NCBI GenBank assembly: GCA_964584775.1
Contig: CAZPBC010000038.1
Location: 1 to 19,767 of the forward strand
DNA from: CAZPBC01 sp964584775
Lineage (GTDB): Bacteria; Chlamydiota; Chlamydiia; Chlamydiales; SLFE01
Direction: 5' to 3'
DNA: 19,767 bases
Shown here: piece by piece, positions 1 to 10,900 of the stretch
Layout: every line of letters starts with the position of its first letter
Numbering within the stretch: the first letter of the stretch is position 1
Notes under the pieces: model-generated
Seen by the model: only the letters and a program-made list of their open reading frames with translations
The model's database searches: none
What the model was told of the DNA's origin: nothing
Translations under genes and position numbers: made by a program

Positions 1-635
1 CATACGCTGAAAAAATTCTTGAGCTGATGAATGCAGTGGATAACACCATCGAAGAGCCAACTCGTGAGCTTGACAAGCCGTTCCTAATGCCGATTGAGGA
101 CGTTTTCTCAATTTCTGGTCGTGGAACAGTTGTTACAGGTCGTGTCGAGCGTGGAGTTCTTAAGATCAACGACAAGCTTGAAATGGTGGGTCTTCGCGAA
201 ACTCGCGAGACTGTTGCGACTGGTCTTGAGATGTTCAACAAACTTCTTGACGAAGTCCGCTCTGGTGAGAACGTGGGTGTTCTCCTCCGTGGAGTTGACA
301 AGAACGATGTAGAAAGAGGAATGGTTCTTGCGGCTCCTGGTACTTGCACACCGCACACCAAGTTTAAAGGACCTGTCTACATCCTTACAAAAGAAGAGGG
401 TGGACGTCACAAGCCTTTCTTCACAGGATACAGACCACAGTTCTACATCCGTACAACTGACGTAACAGGTACTGTCGAGCTTCCTGAGGGAGTCGAGATG
501 GTGATGCCTGGTGATAATGTTGACATTACTGCATCTCTCATTGCGCCTGTCGCTCTTGAGATCGGAATGCGTTTCGCGATCCGTGAGGGTGGCCGTACCA
601 TCGGTGCAGGAACTGTGTCAGAGATTATCGACTAA
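1..635 (+). CDS. tuf: Elongation factor Tu, 3' part (partial)
   Basis: EF-Tu is the GTPase that carries aminoacyl-tRNA to the ribosomal A site. The reading frame is open from base 3 and ends at TAA 633-635, giving about 210 residues; the GTP-binding domain lies mostly upstream of the window. What is visible is the end of domain I (EKILELM) and complete domains II and III. Family landmarks are DKPFLMPIEDVFSISGRG at the domain II start, TVVTGRVERG, GGRHKPFFTGYRPQFY, and the C-terminal MRFAIREGGRTIGAGTV. The ATG at base 27 is internal and is not the start. A strong stem-loop and tRNA-Trp follow, an order found in chlamydial genomes. Identity is certain from sequence; the upstream start and any second tuf copy cannot be seen. 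Confidence 0.98.
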   Translation, partial: YAEKILELMNAVDNTIEEPTRELDKPFLMPIEDVFSISGRGTVVTGRVERGVLKINDKLEMVGLRETRETVATGLEMFNKLLDEVRSGENVGVLLRGVDKNDVERGMVLAAPGTCTPHTKFKGPVYILTKEEGGRHKPFFTGYRPQFYIRTTDVTGTVELPEGVEMVMPGDNVDITASLIAPVALEIGMRFAIREGGRTIGAGTVSEIID

Positions 636-644
636 TGACTAAAT

Positions 645-672
645 TTCCGGAGGAGGGTGACCTCCTCCGGAA
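645..672 (+). terminator. 12-bp perfect stem-loop after tuf, no U-tract
   Basis: The arms 645-656 (TTCCGGAGGAGG) and 661-672 are perfectly complementary around a GTGA tetraloop, so this is a very stable hairpin 10 nt after the tuf stop. The bases that follow are TACTTATG, not a T run, and the tRNA-Trp 5' end is only 8 nt away. It could be a weak or Rho-assisted terminator, an attenuator between tuf and secE, or an RNase processing and 3'-protection element for the tuf mRNA or the tRNA leader. The hairpin is seen directly; the role is inference. Confidence 0.55.
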
Positions 673-680
673 TACTTATG

Positions 681-753
681 GGGTGTGTAGCTCAGTTGGT
701 AGAGCAGCGGTCTCCAAAGCCGCCGGTCGGGGGTTCGAATCCCTCCGCACTCG
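681..753 (+). tRNA. trpT: tRNA-Trp (anticodon CCA)
   Basis: A full cloverleaf can be folded by eye. The acceptor stem pairs GGGTGTG (681-687) with CGCACTC (746-752), including two G-T pairs. The D stem is GCTC/GAGC (690-693/702-705). The anticodon stem is GCGGT/GCCGC with loop CTCCAAA, placing anticodon CCA at 714-716. The T stem is GGGGG/CCCTC around loop TTCGAAT (734-740). The discriminator base is G753, which fits a bacterial tRNA-Trp. The 3' CCA is not encoded (TCG follows), so it must be added after transcription. It sits between tuf and secE on the same strand, as in Chlamydia. Confidence 0.96.
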
Positions 754-785
754 TCGCTTTGGATAACAAATTGAAAAGGTAAGCA

Positions 786-1046
786 ATGAACCTAATGGAA
801 ACAAAAAAGCAGTCAAAATCGGATAAAGCCTCCCGCTCCTCTTTGCATAGTGCATCGGAGTTTGTTGGAGAGGTGAAGCAAGAAATTCATCGCATCAACT
901 GGACAAGTAAAGATGAGCTGAAGGTCTATACGAAGATTGTAGTCGCTGCAACATTTCTCTTAGGAATTGGGATTTTTGCCGTAGATCTAGTGATCCGAGG
1001 CTGTTTAGATAGTATTGGAACACTCGTCCACTGGATCGCAGGTTAA
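786..1046 (+). CDS. secE: Preprotein translocase subunit SecE
   Basis: SecE is the small essential subunit of the SecYEG translocon in the inner membrane, clamping SecY. The product is 86 residues with one predicted transmembrane helix at about residues 47-70 (a stretch starting VYTKIVVAATF). Before it is the conserved amphipathic segment with FVGEVKQEIHRINWTSKDEL, matching the family pattern F..EV..E...V.WP. This is the single-helix form common in bacteria, not the three-helix E. coli form. The N-terminal 25 residues are polar and variable. The ATG at 786 follows an AAAAGG-like site at 774-779; an ATG three codons later (795) is a possible alternative. nusG starts 22 bp downstream, the standard secE-nusG pairing. 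Confidence 0.93.
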   Translation: MNLMETKKQSKSDKASRSSLHSASEFVGEVKQEIHRINWTSKDELKVYTKIVVAATFLLGIGIFAVDLVIRGCLDSIGTLVHWIAG

Positions 1047-1068
1047 CTCGCATTTAGGTAAACAATTT

Positions 1069-1605
1069 ATGGCAAATTGGTACGTCCTTCAGGTTCTTTC
1101 AGGTCATGAAAAGAAAGCGAAGAAGATGATTTTAGAACAAGCTGAAGTGCGAGGTGTCAAAGAGCACCTGCATGAGGTTTTACTTCCTACAGAGAATGTT
1201 TCTGAAGTGAAGGGAGGAGAACAAAGGGTTGTTGAGAGAAAGCTATGGCCTGGTTACCTACTTGTTAAAATGGATATGAATGACGATTCTTGGCAGTACA
1301 TCAAGCACTCGCCAAGCGTTGTTGATTTTTTGGGTGGTGCAACACCCACTTCTCTTTCTGACGCAGAGGTTGAAGAAATTCTCAACGACTTGCGCTCTAA
1401 GAAAGAAAATGTCACTCAAAGATACCAATTCCAAGTGGGTGACAACGTGAAGATCATTGAGGGAGTCTTCGTGAATTTCATCGGAACTGTCACGGATGTC
1501 TACCATGAAAAAGGGCGACTCAGCGTGTTGGTTTCGATTTTTGGACGTGATACACGCGTGGATGACCTCGAGTTTACTCAAGTTGAGGAAGCGACAGAAG
1601 AATAA
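1069..1605 (+). CDS. nusG: Transcription termination/antitermination factor NusG
   Basis: NusG binds the RNA polymerase clamp and modulates pausing, Rho termination and transcription-translation coupling. The product is 178 residues. The N-terminal NGN domain (about 1-115) shows WYVLQVLSGHEKKA and the KLWPGYLLVKM core. The C-terminal KOW domain (about 122-178) contains VGDNVKIIEGVFVNFIGTV and the SIFGRDT loop. I place the start at ATG 1069 because the product then begins MANWYVLQV like other NusG proteins and AGG at 1056-1058 can serve as the ribosome site. An ATG at 1015 in the same frame would overlap the end of secE and add 18 non-conserved residues. The length is normal for the family. 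Confidence 0.95.
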   Translation: MANWYVLQVLSGHEKKAKKMILEQAEVRGVKEHLHEVLLPTENVSEVKGGEQRVVERKLWPGYLLVKMDMNDDSWQYIKHSPSVVDFLGGATPTSLSDAEVEEILNDLRSKKENVTQRYQFQVGDNVKIIEGVFVNFIGTVTDVYHEKGRLSVLVSIFGRDTRVDDLEFTQVEEATEE

Positions 1606-1674
1606 GAATGAACTGGACAAAGCGGGTTAAGCCTCTACCGCCGGTGCCAATGAACACAATTGTAAGGCAAAAAT

Positions 1675-2106
1675 ATGGCGAAGAAAAAGTTTTTTAAGAC
1701 AATTAAACTCCAAATTGCAGCGGGTAAAGCAAACCCCGCTCCACCTATTGGTCCAGCTTTAGGTGCAGCAGGTGTCAATATCATGGCATTCTGTAAAGAG
1801 TTTAATGCGAAGACACAAGACAAGGGTGGAGATATTCTCCCTGTTGTCATCACTGTGTATGAAGATAAATCTTTTGATTTTGTGACGAAGCAACCTCCTG
1901 TTGCTCAGCTCATCAAAAAAGAACTAGGCCTTGAAAAAGGGTCTGGCGTACCCAACCGCGATAAGGTGGGTCAGCTAAAAAGAAGCCAAGCAGAGAAGAT
2001 TGCTGAGCGGAAAATGGCTGATTTGAATGCTTCAAGTTTAGAAGCAGCAGTAAATATTGTCTCTGGTACCGCAAGGTCCATGGGCGTCGATATGATAGAA
2101 GGATAA
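1675..2106 (+). CDS. rplK: 50S ribosomal protein L11
   Basis: L11 forms the base of the ribosomal stalk and the GTPase-associated center with 23S rRNA, and is the contact site for EF-G and thiopeptide antibiotics. The 143-residue product is full length. The N-terminal domain has the proline-rich PAPPIGPALG motif (about 22-31), and the C-terminal RNA-binding domain includes GVPNRDKVG and the ending VSGTARSMGVDM. AAGG at 1664-1667 lies 7 nt before the ATG. The 69-bp leader after nusG is where an L1-binding autoregulatory site would be expected from other bacteria; I could not identify one convincingly. rplA begins 8 bp after the stop. Confidence 0.97.
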   Translation: MAKKKFFKTIKLQIAAGKANPAPPIGPALGAAGVNIMAFCKEFNAKTQDKGGDILPVVITVYEDKSFDFVTKQPPVAQLIKKELGLEKGSGVPNRDKVGQLKRSQAEKIAERKMADLNASSLEAAVNIVSGTARSMGVDMIEG

Positions 2107-2114
2107 ACTCTATA

Positions 2115-2813
2115 ATGGGTCGAAAAAGTAAACGTTTTCGGGAGATAGCCGAGCTGTATGACCAAGATCAACTATACAGTATCGATGATGCTATCGCAGT
2201 ATTAAAGAAGTGTCCACCGGTGAAGTTTGACGAGTCGGTAGAGCTTTCTTTATTGATGGGCGTTGACCCGCGTAAATCTGACCAACACATTCGAGCGACT
2301 GTTTCATTACCGAATGGAACGGGGCGTAAAACGCTTGTTCTTGTGTTGACTTCTGGTGAAAAGGTTCAAGAAGCCTTGGATGCTGGAGCAGATTTTGCTG
2401 GCAATGCCGACCTAATCGAGAAGATCAAGAAGGGCTGGACAGGCTTTGATGCTGTTGTCGCTACCCCTGATATGATGCGTGAAGTCGGAAAACTCGGTAA
2501 AGTGCTCGGTCCAAGAGGGCTGATGCCTACCCCTAAGGCTGGAACAGTGACAACAGATGTTGCTAAAGCTGTCTCAGAAGTCAAAGCGGGTAAGATTGAA
2601 TTTAAAACAGATAAGAGTGCAGGAATCCAAGCTGCAGTTGGTAAGATTTCTTTTGAAGCAAATAAGCTAAAAGAGAATATTCAAGCTTTCTTGAACGCGA
2701 TTGTTCGCGCAAAGCCAAATACAGCGAAAGGCCAGTACATCAGATCGGTTGTTGTTTCTACAACAATGGGTCCTGGGATCAAAATTGATCTTCGCGAAGT
2801 CGAAGTGTCTTAA
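2115..2813 (+). CDS. rplA: 50S ribosomal protein L1
   Basis: L1 binds 23S rRNA at the mobile L1 stalk that helps release deacylated tRNA from the E site, and in many bacteria represses the L11-L1 mRNA. The product has 232 residues, normal length. Conserved landmarks are FDESVELSLLMGVDPRKSDQ near residue 36, GADFAGNADLIEKI, the signature GKLGKVLGPRGLMPTPKAGT (about 125-144) and GPGIKIDL at the C terminus. The ribosome site is probably AAGGA at 2099-2103, inside the end of rplK, which points to coupled translation. Confidence 0.97.
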   Translation: MGRKSKRFREIAELYDQDQLYSIDDAIAVLKKCPPVKFDESVELSLLMGVDPRKSDQHIRATVSLPNGTGRKTLVLVLTSGEKVQEALDAGADFAGNADLIEKIKKGWTGFDAVVATPDMMREVGKLGKVLGPRGLMPTPKAGTVTTDVAKAVSEVKAGKIEFKTDKSAGIQAAVGKISFEANKLKENIQAFLNAIVRAKPNTAKGQYIRSVVVSTTMGPGIKIDLREVEVS

Positions 2814-2832
2814 AAGTTGAAGGTTTTTTGAT

Positions 2833-3351
2833 ATGAGAAAAGAAAAACAACTACACCTCGATTCCGTAAAAGATCAAATCAATCAGCATGGCTCGTTTGT
2901 TTTGATGAGCTACATGAAAGTCACAGCAAATCAGTTCACTGATTTTCGTCGTGACGTTGCTAAAACAGGGGGGAGTGTTGAAGTTCTTCCTAAAAGATTG
3001 CTGATGATCGCAGCCAAGGAATCTGGTGTTGAGCTTGATTTGAATGCTCTAACGGGACATATCGGTGTTGTCTTCACTGGTGAAGACCCGCTGACGACTG
3101 CGAAAGCAGTTTATGAGTTCCGAAAAGGTAACGAAGAGAACTTGAGTGTTGTGGCTGGTCACATTGACGGAGCCCTTCTCTATGCTGAAGAGATGGAGAA
3201 ACTCTCTAAGCTACCTGGAAAGCAAGAAATGCGAGCACAACTGCTTGGAGTCCTTCAAGCACCGCTATCACAGACTGTGTCTGTCATGAATGCACTAGTT
3301 ACAAGTGTCATCTACTGCCTGGACAATAAGTGCAAACAGAGTCAAAGTTAA
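2833..3351 (+). CDS. rplJ: 50S ribosomal protein L10
   Basis: L10 anchors the L7/L12 dimers on the ribosomal stalk. The 172-residue product has the L10 N-terminal globular domain (start MRKEKQLHLDSVKDQI; core FRRDVAKTGGSVEVLPKRLL; GHIGVVFTGEDPL) and a C-terminal helix (MNALVTSVIYCLDNK) that should bind L12 dimers. The arrangement is less conserved than in L1 or L11, but position and domain order settle the assignment. GAAGG at 2819-2823 precedes the ATG by 9 nt of mostly T. The rplA-rplJ gap is only 19 bp, so the long structured L10 leader known from E. coli cannot fit between the genes. Confidence 0.93.
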   Translation: MRKEKQLHLDSVKDQINQHGSFVLMSYMKVTANQFTDFRRDVAKTGGSVEVLPKRLLMIAAKESGVELDLNALTGHIGVVFTGEDPLTTAKAVYEFRKGNEENLSVVAGHIDGALLYAEEMEKLSKLPGKQEMRAQLLGVLQAPLSQTVSVMNALVTSVIYCLDNKCKQSQS

Positions 3352-3384
3352 AAAGTTTCTAAATGAAAATTAGTGAGGTTTAAC

Positions 3385-3774
3385 GTGAGTACCAAAACAC
3401 AAGATCTAGTCAAAGCATTAAGTGAACTGACCGTTCTCGAAATGGCTGATTTGAAAAAACAACTCGAAGAGGAGTGGGGTGTAGAAGCCTCTGCTGCGGC
3501 TGTTGCTGTAGCTGCTGCTCCTGCTGCTGGTGGCGACGCTGCTGCTGCAGAAGAAGCTTCTGAATTCGATGTCATCCTAGAAGAAGTACCAGCTGATAAG
3601 AAAATTGGTGCGATTAAGGTGGTTCGCGAAGTGAGCGGCCTTGGTCTAAAAGAAGCCAAGGACCTTGTTGAAGGTGCACCTAAAGCCATTAAAGAAAAAG
3701 CGGCGAAAGCTGAGGCTGAAGAGATTAAGTCTAAGCTAGAAGCTGCAGGCGCTAAGGTTAGCCTGAAAGCATAA
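3385..3774 (+). CDS. rplL: 50S ribosomal protein L7/L12
   Basis: L7/L12 is the multicopy stalk protein that recruits and stimulates translational GTPases. From the GTG at 3385 the product is 129 residues. The N-terminal dimerization domain begins STKTQDLVKALSELTVLEMADLK. A flexible hinge very rich in Ala (about 33-57) follows, then the C-terminal domain with FDVILEEVPADKKIGAIKVVREV and GLGLKEAKDLVEGAP. I choose GTG 3385 because GAGG at 3374-3377 sits 7 nt upstream and the resulting N terminus matches the family. The GTG at 3373 would add four residues and lacks a good site. A non-ATG start for such an abundant protein is slightly unusual. A hairpin follows 23 bp after the stop. Confidence 0.95.
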   Translation: MSTKTQDLVKALSELTVLEMADLKKQLEEEWGVEASAAAVAVAAAPAAGGDAAAAEEASEFDVILEEVPADKKIGAIKVVREVSGLGLKEAKDLVEGAPKAIKEKAAKAEAEEIKSKLEAAGAKVSLKA

Positions 3775-3797
3775 GTCTTGATTGACTGATGATTGAC

Positions 3798-3828
3798 AAG
3801 GGAGTTCTCCTATGGGGGACTCCCTTTA
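3798..3828 (+). terminator. Terminator-like hairpin after rplL
   Basis: AAGGGAGT (3798-3805) pairs with ACTCCCTT (3819-3826), and the pairing can continue inward with two G-T pairs (3806-3810 with 3814-3818) to about 13 bp and a three-base loop. Only a short T stretch follows (CTTTATA), so termination may be partial. Partial termination here would let rpoB/rpoC be transcribed at a lower level than the ribosomal genes, as known at the rplL-rpoB junction of E. coli. An RNase III-type processing site is the alternative. Confidence 0.65.
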
Positions 3829-3882
3829 TACGCTGGTCGAATTAAGATCTCTATTTTCATTTTAGAAGTGAACTAGAGTCTC

Positions 3883-3907
3883 ATAAAGCAATTTATCATT
3901 GCTTTAT
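3883..3907. repeat. 10-bp perfect inverted repeat, AT-rich
   Basis: ATAAAGCAAT (3883-3892) and ATTGCTTTAT (3898-3907) are perfect inverted copies around a five-base spacer (TTATC). As RNA it is a moderately stable hairpin; as DNA it is a dyad of operator-like size. There is no adjacent T run on the + strand that would make it a terminator. Function unknown. Confidence 0.6.
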
Positions 3908-3966
3908 ATCTGCAATTCGGTCATATTAGTGCATATTTTTGGGCAATTGCTGGTTTTGTCCTAACA

Positions 3967-4003
3967 TCCCCACGGCGGGGATTGGTGGATGGGTGATCCA
4001 CCA
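3967..4003 (+). other. Two adjacent GC-rich stem-loops in rpoB leader
   Basis: TCCCC/GGGGA (3967-3971 with 3977-3981, five-base loop) is followed one base later by TGGTGGAT/ATCCACCA (3983-3990 with 3996-4003, five-base loop GGGTG). They are the most GC-rich part of an otherwise AT-rich spacer, which suggests selected RNA structure. A weak TTGGGC-17-TAACAT promoter-like pair (3939-3967) ends where they begin, so they could sit at the 5' end of a transcript. The role is unknown. Confidence 0.45.
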
Positions 4004-4052
4004 GCGCAGAGTGAGATGAGGCTTAGTCTGACAATACTTTTTGAAAATTCAT

Positions 4053-4082
4053 TCTCTTCTTCTACAGGCTTCTGTCTAGAAT
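4053..4082 (+). promoter_or_regulatory. Candidate promoter for rpoB-rpoC
   Basis: TAGAAT at 4077-4082 matches the -10 consensus TATAAT at five of six positions. The -35 region at the proper distance is T/C-rich and poor (TCTCTT or TCTTCT). Start of transcription would be near 4089, giving a leader of about 58 nt. Support is limited to the -10 match and the need for a promoter after a terminator-like hairpin. Confidence 0.3.
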
Positions 4083-4129
4083 TGTCTGCCGTTTCAACAC
4101 ACCCACAATTAGACTCTAACTTACAACTC

Positions 4130-4143
4130 ATAGGGAGCCCTAT
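4130..4143 (+). promoter_or_regulatory. rpoB ribosome site inside a small palindrome
   Basis: The Shine-Dalgarno segment AGGGAG (4132-4137) that serves the rpoB ATG at 4147 lies inside the perfect dyad ATAGGG-AG-CCCTAT. As RNA it could form a five-bp stem with a GAGC loop that partly hides the site. The stem is short and may not form in cells, so a regulatory role is speculative. Confidence 0.35.
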
Positions 4144-4146
4144 CAG

Positions 4147-7920
<3,774 letters not shown>

Positions 7921-7942
7921 TTTGAAACTTTAGGAGAATTCC

Positions 7943-10900
7943 ATGGCGGCGGAAGGGCGCTTTACAGAAGACCAAAAGCCAAACGTGCGTTTTGACAACC
8001 TGACAATGAAAATTGCTTCAGGGGATGTGATCAAAGACGAATGGTCTCGTGGCGAGATAAAAAAGCCAGAAACGATTAACTACAGAACGTTCAAACCTGA
8101 GAAGGGGGGTCTTTTTTGTGAAAAGATTTTTGGACCTACCCGTGACTGGGAGTGCGCCTGTGGAAAGTACAAGAAGATCAAACATAAAGGCATCGTTTGT
8201 GATCGCTGTGGTGTGGAGGTCACTCTTTCTAAGGTGCGCCGTGAGAGAATGGCTCACATTGATCTTGCCGTTCCTGTGGTCCACATCTGGTTCTTCAAAA
8301 CCATGCCTTCCAGAATTGGAAACCTCTTGGGGATGACAGCAGCGGACCTCGAACGTGTGATTTACTACGAAGAGTGGATCGTCACGGACCCTGGTGAAAC
8401 AGACCTGCAAAAGAAACAACTTCTCGATGATACAGAACTGCGTGAAGCTCAAGAAAAGTGGGGAAGAGACGCTTTTGTTGCGAAGATGGGTGGTGAAGCT
8501 GTTGCCGAACTCCTAAAAATTGAAGATCTACACTCTCTTCTCGCTGAACTTAAAGAGAAATTGAAGAAGACGAAGTCTCAGCAAGGCCGTATGAAATTGG
8601 CAAAACGTCTCAAGATTGTTGAGAGTTTTATCCACTCTACAAACAAGCCAGAGTGGATGGTGATGGGGGCTATCCCTGTGATCCCACCCGATCTTAGACC
8701 TCTTGTGCCTCTCGATGGCGGGCGTTTCGCAACTTCAGATTTGAATGATCTATACCGACGAGTCATCAACCGTAACAACCGTCTCAAGCAAATTTTGAAG
8801 CTGAAGACACCTGAGGTAATTGTCCGTAACGAGAAGAGAATGCTGCAAGAGGCAGTAGATGCTCTTTTTGATAACGGTCGACATGGACATCCTGTGATGG
8901 GAGCCGGTAACCGTCCTCTTAAGTCGCTATCTGAGATGCTAAAAGGTAAAGGGGGTCGTTTTAGACAAAACCTTCTTGGTAAACGTGTCGACTACTCAGG
9001 ACGTTCCGTGATTATCGTCGGTCCTGAACTGAAGTTTAACCAATGTGGACTGCCGAAGCTGATGGCACTCGAGCTTTTCGAGCCTTTCATCGTGAAGCGC
9101 TTGAAGGATCTCGGTTACGTATACACCATCCGTTCAGCGAAGAAAATGATTCAAAGGCACGACCCAGAGGTTTGGGACGTCCTCGACGAAATCATCCGCT
9201 ACCACCCGGTTCTACTCAACCGTGCTCCAACGCTTCACCGTCTGGGAATCCAGGCCTTCGAACCCGTTTTGATTGAAGGTAAAGCGATCCGTGTACACCC
9301 GCTTGCTTGTTCGGCCTTTAACGCCGACTTCGACGGTGACCAGATGGGGGTTTACGTTCCGCTCTCTATCGAAGCGCAGATTGAAGCACGCATGTTGATG
9401 ATGGCACCAGATAACATCTTTACTCCATCTTCTGGTAAACCATCTGCTGTTCCTTCTCAGGATATGGCCTTTGGACTCTACTACCTCATGCACGACCCAC
9501 TCCACGATCCAGAGAAAGAGGGTAAGAAAATCAAGACCTTTAGTGATCTCAATGAGGTTCTTCTTGCGATGTCCTCATGCGGAAGTTGGTCTTGGACAGA
9601 GAGCTCTTTCAATGACGATGAACGTGTTGACAATCTTGGCCGTGGACTCCGACTGCACGAAAGAATCAAACTCCGTACAGAGAACGGGATCATTGAAACA
9701 ACGCCTGGACGTGTGATCTTTAACACAGTGGTTCCAAAAGAGCTTGGTTTCCAAAACTACAACCTCCCTAAAAAGCGACTAGGTGAGCTAGTTCTCGAAT
9801 GCTACAAGAAAGTGGGCCTCGAGAAAACAGTCCAATTCTTGGATAACCTCAAGTCACTTGGATTCTCAGAGGCGACTAAGTCAGCGATTTCGATCGGTAT
9901 TTCTGACATTATCATCCCAGATGGCAAAGGAAAGCTTCTATCAGAAGCGGAGAAACAGGTTGCAATCGTGAAAAAACAGTATGAGGAAGGGATCATCACC
10001 GATGGTGAGAGACGCTCGAAAATTATTAGTCTTTGGACGGATGTTTCCGACAAGCTCTCTGACGAACTCCTTCATCTTCTTGCTGAGCCCCATGAAGGAA
10101 AGCTGAACTCCCTCTTTGTGATGCTTGACTCTGGAGCGCGTGGTAACAAGTCTCAGATTAAGCAGCTCGGTGCGATGCGAGGCCTCATGGCGAAACCTTC
10201 GGGTGAAATTATTGAGATTCCGATTAAAGCGAACTTCCGCGAAGGTTTGAATCCTGGTCAGTACTTCACCTCATCACACGGAGCGCGAAAAGGTCTTGCC
10301 GATACCGCTCTGAAAACCGCCGACTCAGGATACCTGACGAGACGTCTCGTCGATGTTGCCCTCGATGTGATCACCACTGAAGAGGACTGTGGAACTCTCA
10401 ATGGTATTGAGGTTTCTGCAGTCAAACAGGGACAAGAAGAGCTTCTTCCGTTGAAAGATCGAATTTATGGAAGAACGATCTGCGAAGATATTTTCTTACC
10501 TGGTGACAAAACAGTATGCCTAGCAAGAGCAGGAGATACACTCACAGCGGCTCAAGCTGAGGCGATTGACGATGCCGGAATTGACACCGTCAAGATCCGT
10601 TCACCTCTGACCTGCGAATCGAAAAGGGGAGTTTGTACTTCTTGTTACGGCCTAAACCTAGCAAATGGACGCAAGATTTGTCGCGGAGAAGCAGTCGGAA
10701 TCGTGGCTGCCCAGTCCATTGGTGAGCCGGGAACCCAGTTGACAATGCGGACCTTCCACCTTGGGGGGATTGCGTCAGCTAACGTCTCTCCAGAGCTTGT
10801 GGTTGAGAAGAAAGGGATCCTCGTTTACATGGATCTCAGAACCGTTCAGAATGAAGATGGTAACTGGGTTGTTCTCAATAAAAACGGAACACTCAACGTC

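Larger units (their letters stand above)
3827..4146 (+). other. rplL-rpoB spacer, no gene but structured
   Basis: This is the only gene-free stretch over 300 bp in the window. I see no convincing ORF or tRNA. It contains three further stem-loops (at 3883-3907, 3967-3981 and 3983-4003) and a candidate -10 box shortly before rpoB. It probably holds an independent rpoBC promoter and leader. A small RNA cannot be excluded. It does not resemble RNase P RNA, tmRNA or SRP RNA in any conserved core I can recognise. Confidence 0.5.

Noticed and set aside
27..312. ATG at 27 as a gene start and the overlapping + frame 94-312
   Set aside because: The frame at 27 is open upstream to base 3 with EF-Tu sequence (YAEKILEL), so it is an internal Met. 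The 94-312 frame is a shadow of tuf.
1015..1068. Longer nusG start at 1015
   Set aside because: It would add 18 non-conserved residues, overlap the end of secE, and hide the typical MANWYVLQV N terminus.
3967..4040. Possible RNase P RNA, tmRNA, SRP RNA or known riboswitch in the rplL-rpoB spacer
   Set aside because: None of the conserved cores of these RNAs that I know is present; kept only as an unexplained structured region.
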